Part shown: positions 55,210-63,892 of the stretch, in pieces
Position numbering within the stretch: the stretch's first letter is position 1
How the letters are laid out: each line of letters opens with the position of its first letter
Source: Brucella thiophenivorans
Lineage (GTDB): Bacteria > Pseudomonadota > Alphaproteobacteria > Rhizobiales > Rhizobiaceae
Reading direction: 5' to 3'
Length of the DNA: 64,000 nt
Assembly (NCBI RefSeq): GCF_002252445.1
Contig: NZ_NNRJ01000051.1
Location: 124,001-188,000 of the forward strand
Program-made: the position numbers and the translations under genes
The notes under the pieces: generated by a model
What the model was told of the DNA's origin: nothing
The model's database searches: none
Seen by the model: the letters and a program-made list of their open reading frames with translations, nothing else

Positions 55210-56130
55210 ATGCCTATAAAAATTCCAGATGATCTGCCCGCAACCAGTGTTCTCGAAGCCGAGGGTGTTATGGTTATGCGTGAGGCGGACGCGGTGCGTC
55301 AGGATATCAGGCCGCTGAAAATTGGCCTTCTTAATCTAATGCCGAATAAAGTGACGACCGAAACACAGATTGCTCGGTTGTTGGGGGCAACGCCCTTGCA
55401 GTTGGAACTGACGCTTGTGCGCATTACCAATCATGTTGCACGTCATACGCCTGCCGATCACATGCTGTCATTTTATCAGCCGTGGGAAGATATCCGTAAC
55501 GAGCGCTTTGACGGTTTTGTCATAACGGGCGCGCCTGTTGAGCGTATGCCTTTTGAAGAAGTGACCTATTGGGATGAAATGCAGCGGGTTTTCGACTGGA
55601 CACAAACTCATGTTCATCGCACGCTCAATATTTGTTGGGCGGCACAGGCCGCCGTGCATCATTTCCATGGCATGGGAAAATATGATCTGCCGGGCAAAGC
55701 GTCGGGTGTTTTCAGCCAACAAAATCTTGTACCGTCTTCACCTTATCTGCGCGGCTTTTCCGATGACTTCGCAATTCCCGTGTCGCGCTGGACAGAAGTG
55801 CGCAAGAACGACATTCCATTAGATAGCCATCTGAAGGTTCTTGTCGACAGCCCGGAAAGCGGGCTTTGCCTGCTGGAAGACCCGAAGCATCGTTCGCTGC
55901 ATATGTTTAACCATGTTGAATATGATACGACATCGCTTGCCGATGAATATTTCCGCGACATTCAGCTTCAACCGGAAACACCACTGCCAGCGAATTATTT
56001 CCCGAATAATGACGTCAGCAAAAAGCCGCAGAATTGCTGGCGTGGCCATGCGCATTTGCTGTTCGGCAACTGGATCAATGAGATGTACCAGTCGACACCT
56101 TACGATCTCGAAAATATCGGCAAGTCATGA
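55210..56130 (+). CDS. metA: Homoserine O-acyltransferase (MetA)
   Basis: 306 aa. It acylates homoserine with a succinyl or acetyl group at the first committed step of methionine synthesis. Catalytic residues sit at canonical positions: Cys142 in [15 protein letters not shown], and His235 and Glu237 in HMFNHVEYD. The start of [23 protein letters not shown] is the family hallmark. ATG at 55210 with AAGGA about 10 bases upstream. The acyl donor cannot be fixed by eye; many alphaproteobacterial MetA proteins use acetyl-CoA. Its leader carries the SAM riboswitch. Confidence 0.94.
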   Translation: MPIKIPDDLPATSVLEAEGVMVMREADAVRQDIRPLKIGLLNLMPNKVTTETQIARLLGATPLQLELTLVRITNHVARHTPADHMLSFYQPWEDIRNERFDGFVITGAPVERMPFEEVTYWDEMQRVFDWTQTHVHRTLNICWAAQAAVHHFHGMGKYDLPGKASGVFSQQNLVPSSPYLRGFSDDFAIPVSRWTEVRKNDIPLDSHLKVLVDSPESGLCLLEDPKHRSLHMFNHVEYDTTSLADEYFRDIQLQPETPLPANYFPNNDVSKKPQNCWRGHAHLLFGNWINEMYQSTPYDLENIGKS

Positions 56131-56140
56131 TTGCAAAGAA

Positions 56141-56160
56141 TAATCCCCGTTAGGGGATTA
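56141..56160. terminator. Terminator between metA and lysozyme gene
   Basis: TAATCCCC and GGGGATTA form an 8-bp stem with a GTTA loop, flanked by A-rich and T-rich sequence (AAGAA / TATTACTTT), suited to both convergent genes. Confidence 0.75.
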
Positions 56161-56167
56161 TATTACT

Positions 56168-57226
56168 TTAGGAAGATGAACTGGCAAAGCGTGCGACCCA
56201 TTGATGCCACTGATCTTCATTGCCATGGAAGACATTCAGGTCAATTTTTTCACTGACGCCTTGGGACAGACCAGAGCCAGAATACTGCCAGAAAACCCAA
56301 CGGCGTCCTGGATAGACTTTTGATGGGTGCTGTGCGACAGCGCGCAGCCAGAACGGATAATCGGTGAATGCACCTTTGAGATTATCGTCATAAAAATCAG
56401 GCGCGGTATAGATGACCGGGCGCTTGCCATAATGGCGCTCGAGTGCATCCATGAATACCTGCATTTTTTCGCGAACTTGGGCAGGTGAAGGGCGCCTCTT
56501 GCAGGCGGAATCGCCATTCCACTCGACGTCGATCACAGGCGGCAATGCATCAGGATCATTTGGCACGTTTCGGATGAACCACGCAGCCTGTTCGCTTGCG
56601 ACACGGCACCAGTAGAAGAAGTGATACGCCCCACGCTTTAACCCTGCAGCCTGCGCATTGCGCCAGTTCGTTTTGAACATTGGATCAAGGTGATCGCCGC
56701 CATCGGTTGCTTTAATATAGGCAAAGTTTGCACCGTTCTTGCGTAGTGTCGCCCAGTCGATATTGCCCTGCCAGCGTGAAACGTCCACGCCATGAACGGC
56801 ATGCCTGCGCGGAGAAACCTTCCCAAAGTTGATCGGCTTTGCATCGCGGAAGCGTTGGCTATACACACGTGATCGCTCCGCAGGTGCAAGACGCACAGGT
56901 GGATAAGCAGCTACTTTCGGCTTTGGAATGGAAATTGGGGTTGCCGCTCGCTGCTCGGCTGGCTGTGTTAAAGGCGCGGGAGGTGTGCTCTTGAACGGCC
57001 CTGCATCAGGGACCGGGCCTGCCCAGGCGAGCACCTGCTCTTGTGGTGCGGCAGGTATGGACTGCGGCGCTCTCACCATTTCGGTTAAGGGTGCCGATGG
57101 CCTCACCACGGAACTGGTTAGTTCGGCAGAAGGTTGCGGCATGAGACTTTCAATGCCGGAACTCGACGTGCAACCAACCAGAGCGGTGCAGGCAAGGGTA
57201 ATTGCTGACACAACTGAAAAACGCAT
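56168..57226 (-). CDS. GH25 family lysozyme-like lipoprotein
   Basis: 352 aa from ATG 57226 (MRFSVVSAITLACTALVGC). The lipobox ALVGC marks a lipoprotein signal with Cys19 as the first mature residue. A low-complexity Pro/Ala/Ser linker covers about 20-125. The glycoside hydrolase 25 domain begins at HGVDVSRWQGNIDW, and the catalytic D-x-E pair lies in VIDVEWNGD, with YTAPDFY and FWQYSGSG later. It would cleave N-acetylmuramic acid linkages in peptidoglycan from the periplasmic side. Confidence 0.9.
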   Translation of the reverse strand: MRFSVVSAITLACTALVGCTSSSGIESLMPQPSAELTSSVVRPSAPLTEMVRAPQSIPAAPQEQVLAWAGPVPDAGPFKSTPPAPLTQPAEQRAATPISIPKPKVAAYPPVRLAPAERSRVYSQRFRDAKPINFGKVSPRRHAVHGVDVSRWQGNIDWATLRKNGANFAYIKATDGGDHLDPMFKTNWRNAQAAGLKRGAYHFFYWCRVASEQAAWFIRNVPNDPDALPPVIDVEWNGDSACKRRPSPAQVREKMQVFMDALERHYGKRPVIYTAPDFYDDNLKGAFTDYPFWLRAVAQHPSKVYPGRRWVFWQYSGSGLSQGVSEKIDLNVFHGNEDQWHQWVARFASSSS

Positions 57227-57504
57227 GATACCCTTACACAAAACTCAGGCCTCTGCAGCCAAACGAGATCGCAGAAATGCCATCGACCAACACCCGCAAC
57301 GCTCACCTCAAGCTAATTGCTAACCAAAGATTACCGCACAAAGCTGAATCCAAAGTTTACGAAAGCCTTAAAGATAGAAAGGGTGTGATTGTGATAGGTT
57401 GAAGAAATATGTCGAAAAAACAATATGATAAGAGAATAATTTAAAAGATAACTAGAACATGCGGTTTTGTTCTGTGACAGAAAGTTGATTTTTCCTCACT
57501 TTTG

Positions 57505-57786
57505 TCAGGCTCTCTTTGTCACCGTGTCGAAATCCTGTTCGAAAATCTGCTGGGCGAAAGGCTTAGGCTTTACGCTTTCAATCTGCATCATGAGATCGGC
57601 TATTTTTTGAGGATTTGAAATCCCGCATTCATAAATCTGAATGATCTCTCGCGTCATTTCGTCTTTCTGAGGAGAGGTTATTGGGCAGCGTCCGAGACGT
57701 TGACACGTTTCAAGAAAGGCCGCCTGTAACTGCTCCAATTCAGAGGGCTTGAAACGCTTGAAATAATAATCTCTCGAAAACGGCAT
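57505..57786 (-). CDS. Small conserved protein, paralogue of 57914-58138
   Basis: 93 aa. The core LQAAFLETCQRLGRCPITSPQKDEMTREIIQIYECGISNPQKIADL matches the neighbouring small protein in most positions (QAAY..SC..LGRCP..H..KNDLAREII..FE.GE..PDRIAEI). No membrane span or signal. Two conserved Cys (one before LGR, one in RCP) could bind metal or regulate. The function is unknown to me. The start has only a weak ribosome site. Confidence 0.65.
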   Translation of the reverse strand: MPFSRDYYFKRFKPSELEQLQAAFLETCQRLGRCPITSPQKDEMTREIIQIYECGISNPQKIADLMMQIESVKPKPFAQQIFEQDFDTVTKRA

Positions 57787-57913
57787 ATTGTTTCATTCGT
57801 GGTTTGGTCGTGATTGACCGAATTTCATAATATGGGCCATAGTTCCAAAGACAGATTTTTAGTAAATGGTGATGCCTAACATACATACAGATAGTTTACA
57901 TTCGGTAACCGCT

Positions 57914-58138
57914 CTACGCGCGCATAAGTTCCAATTGCGCTGCAATTTCAGCAATTCTATCTGGCTCTGTTTCACCCGTTTCGAATGTCTTTATGATCTC
58001 GCGTGCGAGATCATTTTTCGCTTCGTGTGTTTTCGGGCAGCGTCCCAGCAGGACACAACTCTTGTTGTAAGCGGCTTGCATCAATTGCAAGTCCTCGGGC
58101 GTGAACGTTCCTCGGTATTTGATGCCACTGAATAGCAT
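57914..58138 (-). CDS. Small conserved protein, paralogue of 57505-57786
   Basis: 74 aa from ATG 58138, preceded by GGGGGAG at 6 bases; upstream frame to 58273 is not coding-like. It opens MLFSGIKYRGTFTPEDLQLMQAAYNKSCVLLGRCPK and has the same -C-x4-GRCP- spacing as its paralogue. Helical throughout by composition. Separate short transcripts are likely because the gap is 127 bp. Confidence 0.7.
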   Translation of the reverse strand: MLFSGIKYRGTFTPEDLQLMQAAYNKSCVLLGRCPKTHEAKNDLAREIIKTFETGETEPDRIAEIAAQLELMRA

Positions 58139-58314
58139 GGTGTTCTCCCCCATCAATATTGTGATTGAAACTCGAATTTCATGGGAAAGCAACAGCATTC
58201 TGACTTGTGTTTGATATACCAGTTTTGCGATGAGCAGGCTTAGCTTTGAAATCTTCACATTCTGACATGACAAAGCTATAAGCGTAGAAAAAGCGCAATG
58301 AAAAGGATAGGATA

Positions 58315-58833
58315 GTGAAAATCGGTGTCGTTACAGTTTCCGACCGTGCAAGCCGCGGCGAATATCAAGATTTGAGCGGTCCGGCCATTGAATCCTGGTT
58401 AAAAGGCGCGATTATCTCTTCATATGAAATCGTCAAACGCGTCATTCCAGATGGTATGGAATCCGTTCGCGACACGCTCGTTGATCTTTCTGACAATGTC
58501 GGGTGCGATTTGATTTTAACGACAGGCGGAACCGGCCCAAGCCCGCGAGATGAAACACCAGAAGCAATGAAGGCTGTTCTGCATAAGGAATTACCAGGTT
58601 TCGGAGAACAGATGCGCCGCGCAAGTCTTGAGCAGACGCCGACGGCGATCCTTTCGCGTCAAACTGCCGGTAGCCGCGGTAAGAGCTTTATCCTCAATTT
58701 GCCCGGAAAGCCGGTTTCTATCGCTATGACTTTGCAGGCAATTTTCCCGGCTGTGCCTTATTGTCTCGATCTTATCGGCGCAGGACGTATTGATACAGAC
58801 CCGGCGGTTGTTAAAGCGCATCGGCCCGGGTGA
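58315..58833 (+). CDS. MoaB/Mog-type molybdopterin adenylyltransferase
   Basis: 172 aa from a GTG at 58315. Conserved blocks GVVTVSDRASRGEYQDLSGPAI, the nucleotide-binding LILTTGGTGPSPRDETPEA, and GKSFILNLPGKPVSI define the MogA/MoaB fold. It adenylates molybdopterin during molybdenum cofactor synthesis. A TTGGTG phosphate-loop-like motif and the Asp of RDET are present. Single gene on its own promoter. Confidence 0.9.
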   Translation: MKIGVVTVSDRASRGEYQDLSGPAIESWLKGAIISSYEIVKRVIPDGMESVRDTLVDLSDNVGCDLILTTGGTGPSPRDETPEAMKAVLHKELPGFGEQMRRASLEQTPTAILSRQTAGSRGKSFILNLPGKPVSIAMTLQAIFPAVPYCLDLIGAGRIDTDPAVVKAHRPG

Positions 58834-58943
58834 GATTGGCGATAGAAGAGGATTGTGCAATGCAGCTTTGCGTTTTTGCATGATTTGCACACTTGCATTT
58901 CCCTGATTTGAAGCTGAATATTAGCGAAAAGAAGGGGAATTAA

Positions 58944-60356
58944 GTGAAGCCATTCGATGAGATGCTCAGTCATGGCGGAAATGTCCGTCAACCATACGAA
59001 TTTCTCAAGCAGTGGCTCGACCAGCAGGATCAACACAAACTCCTGCAAAAAACGCAGGATGCCGAAAGCGTCTTTCGCAAGACCGGCATCACTTTTGCGG
59101 TTTATGGTGACGAGAACGCAGCTGAGCGGTTGATCCCGTTTGACATCATTCCGCGTATTATCTCCGGTCAGGAATGGCGGCGGCTTTCGCAAGGCATTGA
59201 ACAGCGCGTTATGGCGCTCAATGCTTTTCTCGATGATATTTATCATCGCCAAGAAATTGTCCGGGCAGGGCGTATCCCCAAGGATCTGATCATTAATAAT
59301 GAGGCATTTTTGCCTGAGATGATTGGTTTTCGTCCGCCGGGCAATGTCTATACGCATATAATCGGCGTCGACATCGTGCGGACTGCGGAAAACCAGTTTT
59401 ATGTGCTGGAAGATAATGCCCGCACGCCGTCTGGCGTCTCCTATATGCTGGAAAACCGCGAAACGATGATGCAGCTTTTTCCTGAGCTGTTTCAGAATGT
59501 AAAAGTTCGCCCGGTCGAGAATTATCCGCAATTGCTGCGGCAATCGCTGGCAAGTGTCGCACCGCCCGGAACGCAGGGCGTGCCGACCGTCGCCGTGCTC
59601 ACACCCGGCATCTATAATTCCGCCTATTTCGAACATGCATTTCTTGCGGATCAAATGGGCGTGGAACTGGTCGAAGGCAGTGATCTGCGGGTTGTCGATG
59701 GGCGTGTTGCCATGCGTACGACCAAGGGCTATCGCGCCATCGATGTGCTTTATCGTCGTGTGGATGACGATTTCCTTGATCCGCTTACGTTCCGGCCAGA
59801 CTCAACGCTGGGCGTTGCAGGCATCATGGATGTCTATCGCGCTGGAAACATTACGATTGCCAATGCACCAGGTACGGGTATCGCAGATGACAAAGCGATC
59901 TATTCCTATATGCCGGAAATCGTTGAATTCTACACGGGTCGCAAGGCAATCCTTGAAAACGTGCCTACATGGCGCTGCTCAGAGCCTGATAGTCTGAGTT
60001 ACGTGCTTGATAATCTGGCCGATCTCGTCGTCAAGGAAGTGCATGGTTCGGGCGGTTACGGTATGCTTGTTGGACCCGCTGCAACCAAAGCCGAGCGCGA
60101 TGCGTTTGCACTCAAGTTGAAAGCACGTCCGCGTAATTACATTGCGCAGCCGACTTTAGCTCTATCGACAACGCCTATCTTTACGGAAAGCGGCCTTGCG
60201 CCACGCCACGTTGATCTCAGGCCGTTTGTTCTGGTTTCTGATCGCATTCGCATTACGCCCGGCGGGTTGACGCGTGTAGCGCTTAAAGAGGGATCACTTG
60301 TGGTCAATTCCAGTCAGGGCGGTGGCACCAAGGATACCTGGGTGCTCGACGACTAG
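58944..60356 (+). CDS. Circularly permuted ATP-grasp protein (DUF404/DUF407), Anbu operon
   Basis: 470 aa from GTG 58944, with AAGGGGA 5 bases upstream. Conserved blocks are RLIPFDIIPRIISGQEW, NNEAFLPEMIGFRPP, YVLEDNARTPSGVSYMLENR and KEVHGSGGYGML. ATP-grasp ligases of this group are predicted to form amide or peptide bonds. In many bacteria they stand beside an alpha-E protein, a transglutaminase-like protease and the proteasome-like Anbu, as here. The operon is thought to make and process a short peptide or tag; the product is not known. Confidence 0.88.
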   Translation: MKPFDEMLSHGGNVRQPYEFLKQWLDQQDQHKLLQKTQDAESVFRKTGITFAVYGDENAAERLIPFDIIPRIISGQEWRRLSQGIEQRVMALNAFLDDIYHRQEIVRAGRIPKDLIINNEAFLPEMIGFRPPGNVYTHIIGVDIVRTAENQFYVLEDNARTPSGVSYMLENRETMMQLFPELFQNVKVRPVENYPQLLRQSLASVAPPGTQGVPTVAVLTPGIYNSAYFEHAFLADQMGVELVEGSDLRVVDGRVAMRTTKGYRAIDVLYRRVDDDFLDPLTFRPDSTLGVAGIMDVYRAGNITIANAPGTGIADDKAIYSYMPEIVEFYTGRKAILENVPTWRCSEPDSLSYVLDNLADLVVKEVHGSGGYGMLVGPAATKAERDAFALKLKARPRNYIAQPTLALSTTPIFTESGLAPRHVDLRPFVLVSDRIRITPGGLTRVALKEGSLVVNSSQGGGTKDTWVLDD

Positions 60357-60426
60357 TTTATTTTGCATACTAAGCATTACGCGATAATCCAGCGATAAGA
60401 CTGGTGCGTATAGAAGGGGAATATTT

Positions 60427-61368
60427 ATGCTTCTTGGCCGTACGGCAAATGGTCTTTACTGGATGTTTCGCTATATCGAGCGTGCCGAAAACATGGCGCG
60501 TCTGGTCGATGCGGGATTGCGAATGGCACTCACAAAGACCTCGGACGCACCGGAAGAGTGGTCCTCGGTGATTGTTTCGGCAGGTGCCAGCGCGACGTTT
60601 TCGAGCAAATATGATGCTTATAATGCCGCAAACGTCGCTGATTTTCTGCTACGCGACATGGACAATCCATCGAGTGTCATGTCCTGTATTGAAACGGCGC
60701 GTTCTAATGGGCGCATGGTGCGCACGGCTTTGACCCGAGAAGCGTGGGAAAGCGTCAATGAAGCATGGATGGTGCTCAAGAAATCCCTGTGCAGGCCGCT
60801 AAAGGAAGCCGATCTACCGCCGCTTCTTGATCAGATCAAGCGTGAAACAGCACTTATTCGTGGTGCTTTTCATGGCACTATGCTACGCAATGAAATATTT
60901 GATTATGCGGGTCTTGGCACATTCATAGAACGTGCAGACAATACAGCCCGCATTCTCGACGTAAAATATTATGTGCTCCTGCCTGCTGTTTCCTACGTCG
61001 GTACCACACTCGATAATTATCAGTGGGAATCGATTTTGCGCTCGGTATCGGCGCACAGATCCTATCGCTGGGTCTATGATGGTGATTACCGCCCCGCCCA
61101 TGTCGCAGATTATCTGATCCTCAATGGCCGCATGCCGCGTTCGCTCAATTACTGCTACCAGAGCATCAATGGGCACCTGAATTATCTGGCGAAAGATTAT
61201 GGCGATAGCGCCGTCTGTCATCAGACAGCCGAGAAAATTTATGCGACACTGCAAAATCAGGACATTGGCGCGATTTTCGATATTGGATTGCATGAATTCC
61301 TGACCGAATTTATCGCGCGTAATAACCGGCTCGGCAACGAGATCGCAGAAACCTATAATTTTTATTGA
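60427..61368 (+). CDS. Alpha-E domain protein (DUF403), Anbu operon
   Basis: 313 aa; ATG 60427 with AAGGGGAA upstream. It starts MLLGRTANGLYWMFRYIERAENMARLVDAGLRMA, the alpha-E hallmark with the GLYWM and ERAEN motifs, repeated near residue 175 as FIERADNTARILDVKYY. An all-helical protein of unknown enzymology that always accompanies the ATP-grasp/Anbu set; it may act as a partner or scaffold. 70 bp after the ATP-grasp gene. Confidence 0.9.
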   Translation: MLLGRTANGLYWMFRYIERAENMARLVDAGLRMALTKTSDAPEEWSSVIVSAGASATFSSKYDAYNAANVADFLLRDMDNPSSVMSCIETARSNGRMVRTALTREAWESVNEAWMVLKKSLCRPLKEADLPPLLDQIKRETALIRGAFHGTMLRNEIFDYAGLGTFIERADNTARILDVKYYVLLPAVSYVGTTLDNYQWESILRSVSAHRSYRWVYDGDYRPAHVADYLILNGRMPRSLNYCYQSINGHLNYLAKDYGDSAVCHQTAEKIYATLQNQDIGAIFDIGLHEFLTEFIARNNRLGNEIAETYNFY

Positions 61369-61377
61369 GGTGATCGC

Positions 61378-62175
61378 TTGTTGCTCAATATTCAGCACGT
61401 CTCCCATTATCGTTATGAAAACCCGGTCCCATATGCAGTGCAGCGCTTGCGCCTGCGCCCACCCACGCTGCCGGGACAATTGGTCAAACATTGGGAACTA
61501 AAGATCGAAGGCGGTGAACCGGAAGTTTCCTATATCGATGGTTTTGGCAACAAGGTTGATCTGGTGCAGCACCAGCGCAATATCAGTGAAATCATCATCA
61601 CTGCCAGCGGTAGCGTTGAAGTCGAGGACCGCGTCGGTGTTTTGGGGCCGGTTTATGGCTATGCGCCGCTTTGGTTGTTTGAGCGCGAAACCAGTCTGAC
61701 TATGCCCGGTGAACGTATTCGTGCGCTGGCAAATGGCATTTCGAAGACACAGGACCGGTTGGCGCTGCTGCACGAACTGATGAATACCATCCATCAAGAT
61801 GTGGCCTATATGCCCGGTACGACAAGCGTTTTTACCAATGCCGAAACGGCACTTGAGGCGGGCAAGGGCGTTTGTCAGGATCATAGCCATATTTTCGTAT
61901 CCGCCGCACGGCTTATGGGCATTCCTGCAAGATATGTTTCTGGTTATTTGCTTATGGAAGGTATTGAGGATCAGACCGCAAGCCATGCATGGGCGGAAGC
62001 GCATGTGACCGGTCTTGGCTGGATCGGCTTTGATGCGGCAAACAATGTATGTCCCAACGATCGCTATGTGCGCATCGCAACTGGCCTCGATTATCGCGAT
62101 GCCGCACCAATTTCAGGTGTACGGCTTGGCGGAACCATTGAAAGTCTTGCAGTCAACATTAATGTAGGGCAGTGA
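61378..62175 (+). CDS. Transglutaminase-like cysteine protease, Anbu operon
   Basis: 265 aa from a TTG at 61378 (GAGG 8 bases upstream). N-terminal segment (bacterial transglutaminase-like N domain) to about 100, then the papain-like core: catalytic Cys in GKGVCQDHSHIF, His in ASHAWAEAHV and Asp in GFDAANN. It could hydrolyse or crosslink the peptide made by the ATP-grasp partner. It lies 9 bp after the alpha-E stop, so the two are translated together. Confidence 0.9.
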   Translation: MLLNIQHVSHYRYENPVPYAVQRLRLRPPTLPGQLVKHWELKIEGGEPEVSYIDGFGNKVDLVQHQRNISEIIITASGSVEVEDRVGVLGPVYGYAPLWLFERETSLTMPGERIRALANGISKTQDRLALLHELMNTIHQDVAYMPGTTSVFTNAETALEAGKGVCQDHSHIFVSAARLMGIPARYVSGYLLMEGIEDQTASHAWAEAHVTGLGWIGFDAANNVCPNDRYVRIATGLDYRDAAPISGVRLGGTIESLAVNINVGQ

Positions 62176-62211
62176 TTGATCTAGTTTGTAATCGCCTACC
62201 GGAAATTGTCC

Positions 62212-62946
62212 ATGACCTATTGCGTTGGAATGAAGATTGATCGTGGCCTTGTATTCATGTCCGATACCAGGACAAATGCTGGTTTGGACAATATCTCGAC
62301 TTTTACCAAAATGCGAAGCTGGACTATCCCCGGGGAGCGCGTAATCGTACTTTTGTCGGCAGGTAATCTGGCGACAACACAAGCCGTTGCAAGTTTGCTT
62401 GAAGAGCGCATGAAGGCACCTGAAGACAGGCATCCATCAATTTATGATACTCCATCAATGTTTCAGGTGGCTCGTCTTATCGGTGATACTGTCAAAGAAG
62501 TGATTACAAACTCGGCCACTGGAGGTCAGAGTGCCGACGCTTTCGGAGCATCATTCATTCTCGGCGGACAGATTAAAGGCGGTCAGCCGCGTCTTTTCTA
62601 TATCTATCCTGAAGGCAATTTCATCGAAAGCTCGGTCGACACGCCGTTTTTCCAGATTGGTGAGAACAAATATGGCAAACCAATTCTGGTTCGCGCCTAT
62701 CACGAAGCGATGAGCTTTGAGGAGGCAGTGAAACTGCTGCTGGTTTCATTTGACTCAACGCTCAAAGCCAATCTGTCCGTAGGATTGCCGCTGGATATGC
62801 AAATTTATGAAACAGATAGCTTAGCGTTGGGTGAACACCGGCGCTTTGAAGCGACGGATCCGTATTATTTGACAGTTTCAGAAAGTTGGTCTGAAGCATT
62901 GAAGGCCGCTCTGGAGCAGCTCCCGCCGTTCAGTTTTGATAAATAA
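62212..62946 (+). CDS. Anbu proteasome-like protease (ancestral beta subunit)
   Basis: 244 aa from ATG 62212 (MTYCVGMKIDRGLVFMSDTR); GGAAAT is 8 bases upstream. After removal of Met1, Thr2 would be the N-terminal nucleophile of this Ntn hydrolase; the Asp of SDTRTN and the Lys of FTKMRSW would complete the active site. Anbu forms ring-like or helical dodecamers. Unlike HslV no ATPase partner gene is adjacent. It forms one operon with the ATP-grasp, alpha-E and transglutaminase genes. Substrate unknown. Confidence 0.9.
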   Translation: MTYCVGMKIDRGLVFMSDTRTNAGLDNISTFTKMRSWTIPGERVIVLLSAGNLATTQAVASLLEERMKAPEDRHPSIYDTPSMFQVARLIGDTVKEVITNSATGGQSADAFGASFILGGQIKGGQPRLFYIYPEGNFIESSVDTPFFQIGENKYGKPILVRAYHEAMSFEEAVKLLLVSFDSTLKANLSVGLPLDMQIYETDSLALGEHRRFEATDPYYLTVSESWSEALKAALEQLPPFSFDK

Positions 62947-62974
62947 AAAACGGCTGGAAATTCCAGCCGTTTTT
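62946..62974. terminator. Terminator of the Anbu operon (bidirectional)
   Basis: AAAAACGGCTGGAA and TTCCAGCCGTTTTT form a 14-bp stem around one base, with T-runs on both strands. It ends the Anbu operon and serves the convergent nitroreductase gene. Confidence 0.92.
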
Positions 62975-62985
62975 CATTGACTTGG

Positions 62986-63585
62986 TTATCCGAAGACTTT
63001 GAAGCGTTCGGCATCGTCCATGAATGCCTTATCGCCAAAGCCCTGTTCGTTGGAGCCGAATGGCATCTGTGCGCGCAGCTTCCACGACGAAGGAACGCCA
63101 AAAACCTTGGCAACTTCTGCATCGATCAGCGGGTTATAATGCTGGAGACTTGCACCGATGTTTTCATTGGCAAGTGCAGACCAGACCGAAAGCTGAGCCA
63201 TGCCGCCAGCCTGTTCCGACCAGACAGGGAAATTATCTGCGTAGAGCGCAAAGTTTTCCTGAAGGCCCTTAACAACGTTCTGATCTTCAAAGAACAGAAC
63301 AGTGCCGGCACCTGCGGCAAAGCTGTTAATCTTGGCTTCTGTATCGGAAAATGCCTCGGCAGGAACGATCTTGCGAAGTTCTTCTTTAACGAGGTTCCAG
63401 AGCTTATCGCTTTCAGCACCGAAAAGGATGACTGCACGTGAACTCTGCGAATTGAAAGAAGATGGCGAATGCTTGATTGCTTCGCGGATCAGTTCGGCGG
63501 TTGCATCCTGGGAGATTGGGAGGTTCTTGCCAAGTGCATATTGTGTACGACGCTTCTTAAGAGCGGCGATATAGCTGTTGTTCAT
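62986..63585 (-). CDS. Nitroreductase family oxidoreductase (FMN)
   Basis: 199 aa from ATG 63585 (MNNSYIAALKKRRTQYALG), with AGGA about 9 bases upstream; an in-frame ATG at 63591 is too close to it. FMN-binding RRTQYAL and HSPSSFNSQSSRAVI match the nitroreductase fold, as do ENIGASLQHYNP and VPSSWKLRAQMPFG near the end. The subgroup resembles YdgI-type oxidoreductases. It uses NAD(P)H to reduce nitro compounds or quinones. The upstream region has two palindromes. Confidence 0.88.
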   Translation of the reverse strand: MNNSYIAALKKRRTQYALGKNLPISQDATAELIREAIKHSPSSFNSQSSRAVILFGAESDKLWNLVKEELRKIVPAEAFSDTEAKINSFAAGAGTVLFFEDQNVVKGLQENFALYADNFPVWSEQAGGMAQLSVWSALANENIGASLQHYNPLIDAEVAKVFGVPSSWKLRAQMPFGSNEQGFGDKAFMDDAERFKVFG

Positions 63586-63687
63586 CGTCATTATCCTGTT
63601 TTTGCAGCGATTCTGCGCTGCAAACTTAATGCAGCGATTGGGAGAACTCATCCAAGATATTGTGATTTTCGAACAAGAAGCCAGTCC

Positions 63688-63743
63688 GTGTTTTCGAAAC
63701 ACACTGTCAACAGATGAAACATTTCCCGCACCACTGTTTCATC
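63688..63743. promoter_or_regulatory. Two palindromes upstream of the nitroreductase gene
   Basis: GTGTTTTCGAAACAC (63688-63702, 6-3-6) and GATGAAACA..TGTTTCATC (63713-63743, 9-bp arms, 13-bp gap) lie 100-160 bp upstream of the nitroreductase start and also upstream of the gene on the other strand. They may be operators for a repressor not in the window. Nothing else is seen in 63586-63892. Confidence 0.45.
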
Positions 63744-63892
63744 TTCGTGTGCTAAACATCGTGAAAACTACAGTTTTTCCCTTTTGTTTCCATAAGAATC
63801 TGACAAAATTTATAGGAATTTGAGCCCCTGAGAAAATGCAGAACCCGACCGCGAAGTTTGCGAACGACAATAGGCGATGAGGTAACAAAAGT

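Noticed and set aside
54921-55211. 96-aa minus-strand frame over the metA leader
   Set aside because: It is an antisense frame through the structured riboswitch, with basic, Arg-rich composition and no ribosome site.
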